Positions 10,088-20,343 of a stretch of DNA of 64,000 nt are shown here, piece by piece. The first letter of the stretch is position 1, and every line of letters begins with the position of its first letter. The notes under the pieces were generated by a model. It was not told the DNA's origin, ran no database searches, and worked only from the letters and a program-made list of their open reading frames with translations. The stretch comes from Paracyclopina nana (Eukaryota > Arthropoda > Copepoda > Cyclopoida > Cyclopettidae), in contig JAGUCH010000007.1 in assembly GCA_019096065.1 (NCBI GenBank), positions 1,448,501-1,512,500 on the forward strand. Direction: 5' to 3'. A program made the position numbers and the translations under genes.

Positions 10088-13000
10088 TCATTTGGCACTA
10101 CTTTGTTGTCTTCTTCCAGGTCCTCTGTCTTGCATGTCTTGGCCTTGTGTCTCAAAGGGCAAGAATAAGCAGGCTAAGGCTGCAATCAAGGCCACAGCCA
10201 CATAAACGGCCACAGCAAGGTGTAGGGACTTTTTCATCAGAACTTGAGCAATGTAGGGGGTCAAGGTTGCTCCCAACCTTGCCATACCTGAGCAAGAGCC
10301 AACCCCAATTGATCTGAGCACCGTGGGGTAAACCTCAGGAGTATACACGTAGGCAGCCTGAAAGTATTTTTCATATTAGGATTTGGGTTTTGACAACCAA
10401 GTTGATATCCTTCTTACATCTGGTTCCTTAAACTCTTTCTCAGGAAACTTCTTAACAACAAAAAAGATCTTTTGTCAAAGTGATCTTTAGTTATAGTGGT
10501 ATTTTTTTAAAAGTGGTCTCTTCTAAGAGTGGTCTTTTCTAAGAGTGGTCTTTTCTAAGAGTGGTCTTTTCTAAGAGTGGTCTTTTCTAAGAGTGGTCTT
10601 TTCTAAGAGTGGTCTTTTCTAAGAGTGGTCTTTTCTAAGAGTGGTCTTTTCTAAGAGTGGTCTTTTCTAAGAGTGGTCTTTTCTAAGAGTGGTCTTTTCT
10701 AAGAGTGGTCTTTTCTAAGAGTGGTCTTTTCTAAGAGTGGTCTTTTCTAAGAGTGGTCTTTTCTAAGAGTGGTCTTTTCTAAGAGTGGTCTTTTCTAAGA
10801 GTGGTCTTTTCTAAGAGTGGTCTTTTCTAAGAGTGGTCTTTTCTAAGAGTGGTCTTTTCTAAGAAAAGTAAGAGCGGTCTTAGCGAGCTATTATAGTAAA
10901 GGTTTAATTTCAATTATCATTTAAAGTGACAGTAGTCTTAAGACTTGAAACTATCAAAAGATTACAGCTAAAATTGTATTTAGGGCTGTAATTTTTATGT
11001 CATAGTTGCCTTAATTGGGAGACGCCTATAATCACAGAAATCCGATGCTTAACAAGTCTTATGTTAGAGTCTAACTCTTACATTTGATTAAGTGGTCCAA
11101 GTTTAGAGTGGTTTTATAGTAAAGTGACCATAATATAGTGTGTGGTCTTAGGTTTAAGTGATCATAATATAGTGGGTGGTCTTAGGTTTAAGTGACCATA
11201 ATATAGTGGTCTCAAGTTTTACTGACCATAATATAGTGGGTGATCTTAGGTTTAAGTGACCATAATATAGTGGGTGGTCTTAAGTTTAAGTGACCATTAT
11301 ATAGTGGTCTCAAATTTAACTGGCCATACTGAAGTGGTCCCTAGGACAGAGTGGTCTTGCATAAAAATGTTCAGATTTTGAATAGTCTTGTTCCCATAAA
11401 GATACTTCATGCATGTTTTTTAGAATGGCTTACCTGGAAAACTCCAGAAGCCAATCCGCGCACAAAAAAGAGGATAACAGTGAGCCAATTTCGGCTGCTT
11501 GAGCAGTTGAACAAGAAACACAAGGCAACTGTGAGTAGCAGGAATTCCAAGGCCATGGTCTTCTTCCTGCCCAGCTTCTCAATCAGCAAAATGGTGAGCA
11601 TGATACCAGGGAATTCGGCCAGGGTGGTCCACAACAAATGTGTGTAGTCTTTTCTGTCCAAGTCTCTGCACTGAGCTGAGCAAGTTTGGTCCAGCTGTCC
11701 ATCCAGGAGGCAAACATTGTCACCAGGAGTCTCAAAGAGCTCAGTGGTCATGAGCACCACTCCATAGTAGACAAAGCTGCAGCCAGCCCAGATCACCCAC
11801 AAAAATAAAGTGGTCTTGCGGAGCTCCTTGCTAAACAAGTCCTTCATTCTTCCCCTGTGCAAAGCAAGCAACAATAATTAGTTTGGAAATCCAGGATGAC
11901 ATTCATTTATGTTTCAAACCTGGAGAACAGGTGGATGTTGTCATCCACAATCAATCTTCCCAGAAGCATTGGTTTCCCATTGGTGAGTGCAATCCTCTCC
12001 AAAGTTTCCAGAGCTTCATCACTGTTGCCAGAGGCTGCATTGTATCTGGCTGATTCTGGCAGCCAAGAAGAGGCTGCAATGACAAACACAAGGCTTGGCA
12101 GGCTGCTCAAGGCCAAAAGCCACCTCCAACCACCTGAGGTCATGATCAGAGCAGCTAAGAGCACTTCCAGGCAAGCTCCAAAGGCCCAGAAGCAATCCAT
12201 CAGCACCACACACTTTGCCCTTTGCCTGATGGGCAGAAACTCTGCGAAAAGTGTGACAGATTGTGGCACACAGCCAATGCTGAAGCCCACCAGGAACCTG
12301 AGGAAAAGGATCCATCCATAGGATGTGGCAAAGGAGCTCAAGAGTCCATAGAAAAACAGGTAGATGCCTGTAAACAGTAAAAATGTGTAATTATGTGGGA
12401 AAAACCACCAGCCTCCTGGGAAAATTTCCATTTGGGAAAAGTAGTACCACACGTGCATCATAAATCAGATAGAGCAACAACAAACTGGCCACTAATAAAC
12501 AAATCTTAATTAAACTTCATTCAATATTCTAATTGTGGTCAATTTGCCTTTCAAAACCCTAAATTTGTGACTTAGGCTGGTTGGGTTACTGTAAATGTTG
12601 ACCACTTACAAGGTTATCAAATAGGAACAAATTGTTTTGCTCCAATTATTATTGGGTCAATTGACCACCCAGGAGTGGTCCTGTGGTCACAAGGTCGAAA
12701 AACCACCATATCACTTAAACGTGTAAAATACATAGGACAAGCAACTTGAATGGCCACTCATAGGTGGTCAAATAGACAGAGCCAACAAAGTATCAAATCA
12801 GTGGCCATGCAATTCTGCTTAAAATTCTAAAATGTTGATATAAGTTTCCGGTCTGAAAAAAGAATGCTTTCTAAAAGTACCTGAGAGTAAAAGGGCTCTT
12901 CTTCTTCCATATTTGTCTGATACTTGACCCCAAAAAGTTGAGCTGAACATCATGCCCACGAAAACCACTGTGGTCAGAAAAGCCTGCCTGTACTGGCTCA

Positions 13001-13340
13001 CTCCCCACTCACAGTGCAATGCTGGGGACAAGATGCTCAAGATCATGATCTCCATTGAGTCTGCCATCCAGCAGAGCCCGATGACAAAGCTCAGGATGAT
13101 TTGGAACTTGCCAAATCCCAATGCATTCACTGCCTGGTTCACGGTGAATGAGTCATCAGGCACAACTCCAGAAGCTGCTGCTGAGATCTCAATCTCAGCA
13201 CCAATGATCTCATCAAAAGGATCATCCTGAACAAGGTCATCATTGTCATGTGTGAAGATTGGCAGCACTGATGAAGTTGTGCTTTGCACTTCGGGGCTTT
13301 TGCGCCTGAAACTGCTGAAATTTCCTCGCAATCCACTCAT
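10088..13340 (-). CDS. SVOP: SVOP-like transporter (synaptic vesicle 2-related, MFS)
   Basis: Exons: 12881-13340, 11920-12367, 11434-11854, 10088-10357 (532 residues; vertebrate SVOP is about 548). Major facilitator superfamily with twelve predicted membrane segments and a long polar N-terminus. SVOP landmarks: [35 protein letters not shown]-like [26 protein letters not shown] loop, [55 protein letters not shown] and [11 protein letters not shown]. Known of the family: found on synaptic vesicle membranes in vertebrates, substrate not settled. The start ATG at 13340 gives the expected N-terminal length. Two of its three introns are unusually long (1076 and 513 bp) and loaded with GTGGTC-type repeats, described separately. 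Confidence 0.93.
10507..10864. repeat. 16-bp minisatellite CTAAGAGTGGTCTTTT (about 21 copies)
   Basis: Near-perfect head-to-tail copies inside the last intron (10358-11433) of the SVOP-like gene. The copies are almost identical from 10523 to about 10860, which suggests recent expansion. There are no spacers, so this is not a CRISPR array. Confidence 0.97.
11090..11360. repeat. Degenerate ~35-40 bp repeat with AGTGACCATAATATAGTGG
   Basis: Five to six loose copies of a unit alternating GTGACCATAATATAGTGG and GTGGTCTTAGGTTTA. Same intron as the 16-bp array and sharing its GTGGTC word. Confidence 0.8.
12541..12780. repeat. Scattered GTGGTCA / TGACCAC words in SVOP intron 1
   Basis: The 513-bp first intron (12368-12880) has at least seven GTGGTC or GACCAC words in both orientations, including GTCAATTGACCACCC. 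It is the same hexamer that forms the arrays in intron 3 of this gene. Confidence 0.55.
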
Positions 13341-15526
13341 GATTGGCGTGAAGTATTTCTTGAAGGAATGCTTGAAAAGTGAGCAAAAACTGTGTCCATT
13401 TTAATTTCACTTGTCATGAGCATTAGCCATGCTAATCACAATCTGGGTCAATGTGAGGTCACTGGTTTTCACTCAAGTTGTTACACAACTGCCAGCATTG
13501 TTTCTGCACTCGATTGTTAGCTTCGTATATAATTGTGTTCGTGCTTTTTCTTCAAAACCAAAGCGAGCAAACAAGAGTTACACCCATCTTAATTTCACTC
13601 GGTTGTACCAATTAGTCAAGCTAATAATCACATTTTCAGGTTCTTTACTGCAATGGCACCTCTTCCAGCTGGATATAATTTGACACTGTCATCACTTTCA
13701 TCAATAATGATGCAATTGGAAAAATCCGGATTAACCCTCACTCTCCATGAGGATTTCAGCAAAAAAGTGAACGAGAGCCACACCCATTACAATTTCACTT
13801 GGAATGACAATAAGCCAGGCTAATCACAATCTGCACCAATGCAGACACACTGGTTTTCAGTCAAGTTGTTGAGTAACTGCCAGCAATTTTTCTGCCAATG
13901 CTTGTAATGCGAAAACTTAAATGAAACGCAGATTTCTTCGTTAGCTGAGCTGCATTGGAGAGGTGAGCTAGCTGAAGAAGGAGGAGATTATTTCTTCTTC
14001 CACTGCATGCATTCCACCTACTGACTTGGGCTGGAAACTACCTGAAGAGGAGCTCTGCACGTATGTATACTAAAGTGTAGTGTGTGACCCTGCAGAATTG
14101 AAATTTTCAACAATGCTAGCCTTATGTGCCTACTATATAGCCAGTGTGTGGTTAATGGAATGTGAAAATGCACAGCAGAAAAATTGCTCAGCCATGATTA
14201 TTATCAAGGATTATTTCATTTTCATACATGTTTATACATGCCAAACTTTCCAAATGTGCTGATTCAGATGACTCACCCTCCTGCTTAACATACAATATTC
14301 ATGAATTTATTCTTTAAGGGCATTGATGACAAGCATTTGCTAGTGGATGAGTGCTGCAATTTCACAGGGTGAAATTTCAATGCCATATGGTAGTGAACTA
14401 TGGCATTTATTGAATCGAGCACCAATTCATCTTTTGAGCGCCAAATGTCAGCTCTATTCAAACATGGGCCTTCTTAGAAATCTGAATGTTCCACTGAGAT
14501 GCATGTGATTTTCATCTCTTTCAAAGGTTTTCGAATTAAAAGCACTATTAATCTTAAAATTAATGAATATCAATTCAATTCATAAAATTACTTTTAAAAA
14601 TTTCTCTATTTAGTAACAGCAGGCAGATGAACATGACATTTGTGAGGTTTGGCACTTTATTAAGATCAAATTGCCGCCAAATTATCTTGGGTGTTTGGCA
14701 TGTCAGGTTCACAACCAATCTATACCCTCAGGCATTAGTGATCAAATTGAGATATTTTCATGCAAGAAATTGCCTCACTTTTGCTCTTGATCACATTTTG
14801 AAATTGAGCTTCCTATTTTTAAAGTTCCATGATCAGCACAAAATGTTGAGGGCAGCACAGGAAATAGGGGATCATAAAGCACATTTTTATTAGATTCTGC
14901 ATTTATGTGCTTTTTATTACCCCTCTTAAACTTGAAACCTAGGCGGAACATTTAGAATAAAAACTCACTAAAACTCGCAATTATTTTTACAACAATATAG
15001 CTATAACATATTTTGTGGTGTAATTGATTTTAAAAATTGTTTTAAAAACATACAATATTTGAGCTTTTTTAAACTCACTAAAACTTGAAAATTATTCTTA
15101 CAACAACATAGCTATAACATATTTTGTGGTGTAATTGATTTTAAAAATTGTATTAAAAAACATATAATTTTTGAGCTTTTTAAAAGAAAAGAATCATAAT
15201 TATTGGACAACTTTGAAAGCACTTATAAACGCACTTTATTGTTGAATATTTTAAGTTTTAAAATACGTTTTTACCAACTAGCATAAACATTGCTATTCCA
15301 CCAAAATTCACCACTACTCTTGTTCCCCTTATTAGCAGCCTTTTTGGCCTTCTTCTTTGGCAGCCTCGTCCATGACCTTTTCTAGTTGTGAAGATTATAA
15401 AATTCTAGTTTTGCATTGTCATGCCTAATTCAACCGTAAAATGAGGGTTTTCGTTTTTTGGGACATAACTGCTAAATTTTTGGTTCTTTATTGAGTACTT
15501 TTGGTGAATTTGGAGTTTGGCCATGG
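13341..15526. other. Intergenic region with a duplicated ~110-bp block and a ~107-bp tandem duplication
   Basis: A block at 13398-13512 (TTAATTTCACTTG... ACTGGTTTTCA.TCAAGTTGTT ... ACTGCCAGCA) recurs at 13788-13895, with a partial third copy near 13583-13640. Further on, 14965-15070 and 15070-15180 are two adjacent copies of a ~107-bp unit containing ACATATTTTGTGGTGTAATT. Position 15320-15365 read on the minus strand gives a short lysine- and alanine-rich stretch, too short to call. No gene is supported. Confidence 0.65.
15487..15492 (-). promoter_or_regulatory. Polyadenylation signal AATAAA of COPS3
   Basis: AATAAA on the minus strand 34 bp after the COPS3 stop codon. Confidence 0.6.
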
Positions 15527-17704
15527 TTAGTTGGTGGTGAAGTTGATGTTATTCGAGTTGGCCATGTTAGAAGAACTCGGTCCTAGTGATCCAGATCTAC
15601 TTCCTCTGGCTGAGGCCGAACTGGGAAAAGCATTGCCAAGAGCCTCATCATCCAGCTCAGAGGCCACTGGAGGCCTTTGCCCACCTGCTGCAGCTGCAGC
15701 CCCTGCTGAGCCGCACATTTTCACATACTTGGGGTTGACTGTGATCTCCTCATCCATGGCAGCAATGTGATTGTCCAGACTGATGAGGTTTTCCACATCA
15801 CATTCCAACTTCCTCAGCATTTTCACCGAATTGTATTTCTCGGGGTTTGTATGGAACCTCACCATGCCTAGGCAGCAAAAAGTTGAACCTAAATAAATTA
15901 TTAATGGATCTTATGATTACCATCTTTTTGGGAGATGGCGGCGAAAATGCTCCCATCTTCAATCATGCTGACCAGCTGCCTCTCAGCTTCTTGAGGACTG
16001 GTTAGGCCAACTCGAACAGCCACATCCTCAAGGCTGAGTGTCAAAAACGTCTTGGTGAGCCGCTTGATGCTGGTTCGCTTCCTCGCCACAACCACCTGGT
16101 TAACCAGTCCAGAATTGCCGTCCTCGCTGAAAATGTTGTTGTACTTCTCCATGACATTGGCCAATTCGGAGTGTTGACTGGAGTAGAAGGCCTTGACGAT
16201 TTCGTGGTATGGAGAGCAGAGTGGCCTCACGTATTTGTTGACGACTGGGCTGGTGTATTTTGGAAAAGAGAGAGCATCCTGGCTCTGCTCCCCATGAAGA
16301 ATCAACCAGACCAAAATGTACTTTTTGTAGGCCTCCATCATGATATGGGAGACAGCCAAGGAGGGCATGGTGACACAGGCCTCATAAAAGTACAGAGCAC
16401 GCTGGTAATTCTGCAACAAAGAAAAAAGCCTTAATCAATGTTGAGAGATGTGACAAGTGTCCTGTTTACCTTGATGGCTGTTGAAATCATGCCACCATAG
16501 TAGAAGAACAAAAGAAGACTCTTTGGATTCACCGAAGCCTCTCTTGCGATTTCGTTGTAGTTCACATCAAGCAAATCAATGATGGGCTTCGTGAAGCATT
16601 TGGAGGCCAGTGCCAATCTGACAACATCAGCGTGAACTGACGTGAGGCATTTCTCACTCATCTGGATCTTGGAAATGGCCTTGATGAGAGATGACATCCC
16701 CACCAAAGGTGTGTTTTTCTTGATCAACTGGTCGGCAAAAAGGTGGCAGAGTTCGGCAAAACTTTGGGCTGCATAACGGATTTGCTCACCGTTGCAGTCT
16801 TTGATAAAAACGGTCAAGCGGTTGAACAAATCATCCCAGTCAGTGATTTGGCTTTGCTGCAATTTGGCTGACATCACCTGAAATCATGAAAACTACCTTA
16901 AATCACTGAAATCTTATGTTTGAAATCAACTAATTAATTCTTTGATTGGTTTTTTTGTTTACATTTTGAAAATTCCGCCAAACCACAGTAGTGAAAATGC
17001 TGCTTAGTGCTTACATGCTCATCCAGAAAAGTCGCGAAATTGACGTGGCACCTTTTTCTGTATAGCCGTAAGCTAAAAACAGGATATCATAGCTCCTCAT
17101 TCCGCGATTTTCCGCGCCCAATTTTGATATATTATCATAAAATGGTGTCTTAGCTATTTTTTTAGTCACAATATCTTAATTGCATTCGGTTGCAAACAAA
17201 AGCTATGGCTGCCTGAAAATAGCCAAAAATGGCTCTTCTACCATTTTTCCAAAAATACACTCAATATAAGACAAATTGATCTTTAAGGCAGATTTTCATC
17301 TTTATCTGCCAATGCACACTAATTTGGACACTTTAGATAGCCTAAAAGTCATTCAAATCAGAAGCTGAAAATTGGTCCTGAAATGAGAATTTGACGATTC
17401 GACGGAAGTTGTTGAGAGAGCAAAAACGGCTTTTTTGTCCGCTTTGCAAACGCAATATTGCTGTATGGAAAACGACCATTTCGCGAGATTTCCCAACTTT
17501 GTTGACAGTAAAAATACTCACGGCCAAAACGCCGAGTGAATGCTGTTGAATGTCCAAAGTTTCGAGTGCGGTGGACAAATGCGCGGGATTGCGCACCAAA
17601 ACCTCCATGTTTTTCCCCAGGAATTCGTTCAGCTCGTTAAAGTTGCCCTGGTTGGACAAGGTACGCACATTCATCACAAAATTCTCCATCGCTGCTGAAG
17701 CCAT
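15527..17704 (-). CDS. COPS3: COP9 signalosome complex subunit 3
   Basis: Exons: 17522-17704, 16470-16877, 15921-16410, 15527-15867 (473 residues; human 423). It is a PCI-domain subunit of the COP9 signalosome, which removes NEDD8 from cullin ligases. Motifs in order match the family: MASAAMENFVMNVRTLSNQG, LDIQQHSLGVLAV, GEQIRYAAQSFAELCH, FYYGGMI, YQRALYFYEACVTMPSLAVS, YKKYILVWLILHG, KRLTKTFLTLSLEDVA, the PCI segment MIEDGSIFAAISQKDG, and AMDEEITVNPKYV near the end. The start is MASAAMENF at 17704; an upstream in-frame Met at 17728 is less like the family. The extra length is a low-complexity C-terminal tail rich in A, G, S and N. Intron 1 is 644 bp with no recognisable content. Confidence 0.95.
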
Positions 17705-18516
17705 TTCAGTAGAATTTGTTTTGAGCAAGATGATCTATAGTAATAAGGTGAGTTCTTGTCGCTGCTGTACTATAGCACACAGTCTGACTGAGCTGTGGTA
17801 GGCTTCAAGACAAAATTTCAATATAATTCTGTGGATTTCACTTCCAAAAATTTCCATAACCTGCCTTAAATTATCAAAAAGTGCCCAAATTGCATACTTT
17901 TTTAAAAAATACAGAACTTATCTAGGAGCTCTTTTGAAGACGCGTGAGATTAGCCCGCTTGCTTCCATGACTGACACATCACTTGAGCTCACGCGCTATG
18001 TAGTAAGAACTACTAGCGCCACCTAGGCTAAGACAAACAGATTTGGTGATTTTGGCATGCAAAACTTGCGTCAAGAACTCACTTACGAGACCCCCCTGGT
18101 TTTGAGATGATTGTTGACGTTGACGATTCGTCGATTCAGGGCTACCAGATAACAACTAACGTGGCGCTACCAGGCATTATTTTCCAGCTTCAAAAAGCGC
18201 CAAAATGACATAAATCTTCCCATCACTATGACATTTTGGCTTCCTTAACAAATTATATTCTCCTGTTACTTGAGTTCATAGAAAAAAGAAATGTTTTGAG
18301 AGTGTTATTTTTTTTTCTTTTGGATAAAAGTAGACTGGTTTTTCTGCTACGGTGTTCAGCTTGGCCTTGATCTCAGAGCTAGAAGAAGTTTCTAATTTTC
18401 AGTCAGTTCGATTTTTCATACCTGTGCACAAAATATAAGTTGCAGCGAAAAGGCAAGTTCAAGTACATTTACTGAAAGCAATTACGACTTAAATCTGGGT
18501 TTTTATTAGGGCAAAA
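17705..18516. other. Region between COPS3 and a small secreted protein gene
   Basis: Holds the COPS3 promoter and, on the other strand, that of the next gene. A GGATAAAAG box at about 18320 and an acceptor-like TTATTAG at 18505-18511 suggest that the small gene could have a 5' untranslated exon. Nothing else is supported. Confidence 0.4.
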
Positions 18517-18732
18517 ATGGGTGGAAAAATTCTTCTTGTTTTGGCCCTTGCCTTGACTTTGGTCATAAGTGTGCCACTTGACAATGGAAATGGAGGCGTT
18601 TATAACTCTCCCGAAGCGCAGCAATATTGGGCAGATAGATTTGGTTTCAGTGCCAATTTCACCTCCATCAAAAATGCTCAATCGACCAAGAGAGCTGATG
18701 ACTCAATAAATCAAGAGATATTCTCACAATGA
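18517..18732 (+). CDS. Small secreted protein of 71 residues, unknown function
   Basis: ATG at 18517 with a good AAAATGG context. The first ~20 residues are a clear signal peptide (GGKILLVLALALTLVISV). The mature part is about 50 residues, polar, cysteine-free, with one NFT glycosylation site and one dibasic KR. AATAAA follows at 18767-18772, 34 bp past the stop, so the transcript looks complete and compact. I do not recognise the family. The lack of cysteines argues against a classic antimicrobial peptide. A single-exon small peptide gene is the most I can support. Confidence 0.7.
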   Translation: MGGKILLVLALALTLVISVPLDNGNGGVYNSPEAQQYWADRFGFSANFTSIKNAQSTKRADDSINQEIFSQ

Positions 18733-18945
18733 CAACTTGATTTTTTGTTAAGTTTGCAATTTTTGAAATAAAAAAGAAAGTACTATGTATAAATTACAAA
18801 AGTCTAGTAAGTCCTTAATTCATTACCTAGGTACATGTAGCATGATGTTCACTTTTCTTGGCCATATCGATGACAACATACACTTGCATGTGCTGCACAA
18901 GTGTTCCATATTCATATCAAACCATATACTTGTGTCAAAAGCATC

Positions 18946-20239
18946 ATGTTTGGTCTGAGTCGTGGACAGCTGAAAAATGCCCTAATTTTGGCTTTTTCCA
19001 TCTTTCTCATCAAACAAGTGCACAATGAGTTGTCTCAGAACATGAATCCTGAAGTTGCAACCAGAGTGGTTGAGCCCCTGGCACCTAAAACCAATGTTGC
19101 CAAGCCGGCAGTGATTGCCAAGAATACTGCTAAGAAAGGTGGGAAAAAAGGGGACAACTTTAGGCAGGAAAGACTAGCCTTAAAAAAGGAGAAAGAAAAT
19201 CTCCTCAATGAAAGAGAAGTATTCTCTTTATAAACTTAAAGCACTAAGAAAAAGTAAATTTTACTTTATTAGAATTTGCAAAAAATGCTTTGGGAGGCTA
19301 GCATTAAAAACATAATTGCTGGCAATGATGAGTTATCTCCATTGGTTCAGCCCTTGCCTAGAGTTTATGCTCAGGATGATCCAGAGCTGATACAGATTAT
19401 AAGGGACAAGTACCTACTTCCACCCTCCAAGGATGACTACAACATCAAAGCCACAGAGGATACTTCCATGGGTCAAGCTCAGCTCATCAGGAAAATCTTC
19501 AACAACAAGGTACACCTGTCATATTCCCTTCAAGCAAACTAATTGATTCAATGCTTTACAATAAAAGAAAAATGGACTGTTTATTGAGTGTGGAGCTCTG
19601 GATGGAGAAACAAGGTCCAATTCACTGTTTCTTGAAAAAGAGAACAATTGGAGAGGCATATTGATTGAAGCTGATCCCATGAGCTTGATTCAAGTCAGGA
19701 GTAAAAATAGGAAAGCTTGGCTTGTACCAGCTTGCTTGTCAACCAAGAGGGAAACCATGTATGTGACTTTTGCTGCTTTTGGCCACATTGGCCACATTGC
19801 TCAAGAGGATGAATTGGACTCCAAAGCCAGCAAATACATCAATGTGACTTGCTTGCCTCTATATTCCATTTTGATGGCCCTTGACAATCCTACTATTGAC
19901 TATTTCAGCCTGGATGTAGAAGGGAGTGAGTTGGCTGTTTTGAAAACAATCCCCTTTGACAAGGTTGACATTAAGGTATGTTACTCTCACTAAGTGGCCA
20001 GAGCATTTACAAAATAGCCAACATGACCCAAAAAAGTGCATTAGAGGCATTTTACAGCCACTTTTTCCACTTTCTAGAGTTTGTCAGTTGAATTTTTCCA
20101 CCTGGATGAGCTTGGAGCTTCCAACAATGAAATGAAAGATTACATGATCTCCCAAGGCTATGACTACCACAGCACAGTGAAAGCAAGACTCAACCATGCC
20201 AATGATTTCATATTTGTAAAGAAAGGTCTGATAAGTTGA
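18946..20239 (+). CDS. Membrane-anchored FkbM-family methyltransferase
   Basis: Exons: 18946-19218, 19273-19509, 19568-19975, 20078-20239 (359 residues). An N-terminal signal anchor (LKNALILAFSIFLIKQV) suggests a type II protein of the Golgi or ER. A lysine-rich charged stalk follows. The catalytic domain shows the S-adenosylmethionine motif FIECGALDGETRSNSLFLE, then WRGILIEADP, YFSLDVEGSELAVLKTIPF and LSVEFFHLDE, all hallmarks of the FkbM (Methyltransf_21) fold. FkbM enzymes methylate oxygen, often on sugars; the substrate here is unknown. The stop codon lies only 104 bp before the likely start of a BNR_4-family gene on the same strand, with no AATAAA between. Confidence 0.88.
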
Positions 20240-20343
20240 AAAATACACACATGTGGCCAAATCACAGCTGTGAAACCAAGCCTGCTGCTATACTAGTAGA
20301 TTGTGTACATAACATCATGTTAAGTGTATTCAGAAAAAACTCC

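Noticed and set aside
10507..10864. Regular short repeats resembling a CRISPR array
   Set aside because: Units are head to tail with no unique spacers, inside an intron of an animal gene. It is a minisatellite.
15300..15380. Lysine/alanine-rich reading on the minus strand near 15320-15365, like a ribosomal or histone tail
   Set aside because: It is under 20 residues, with no exon borders and no supporting neighbours.
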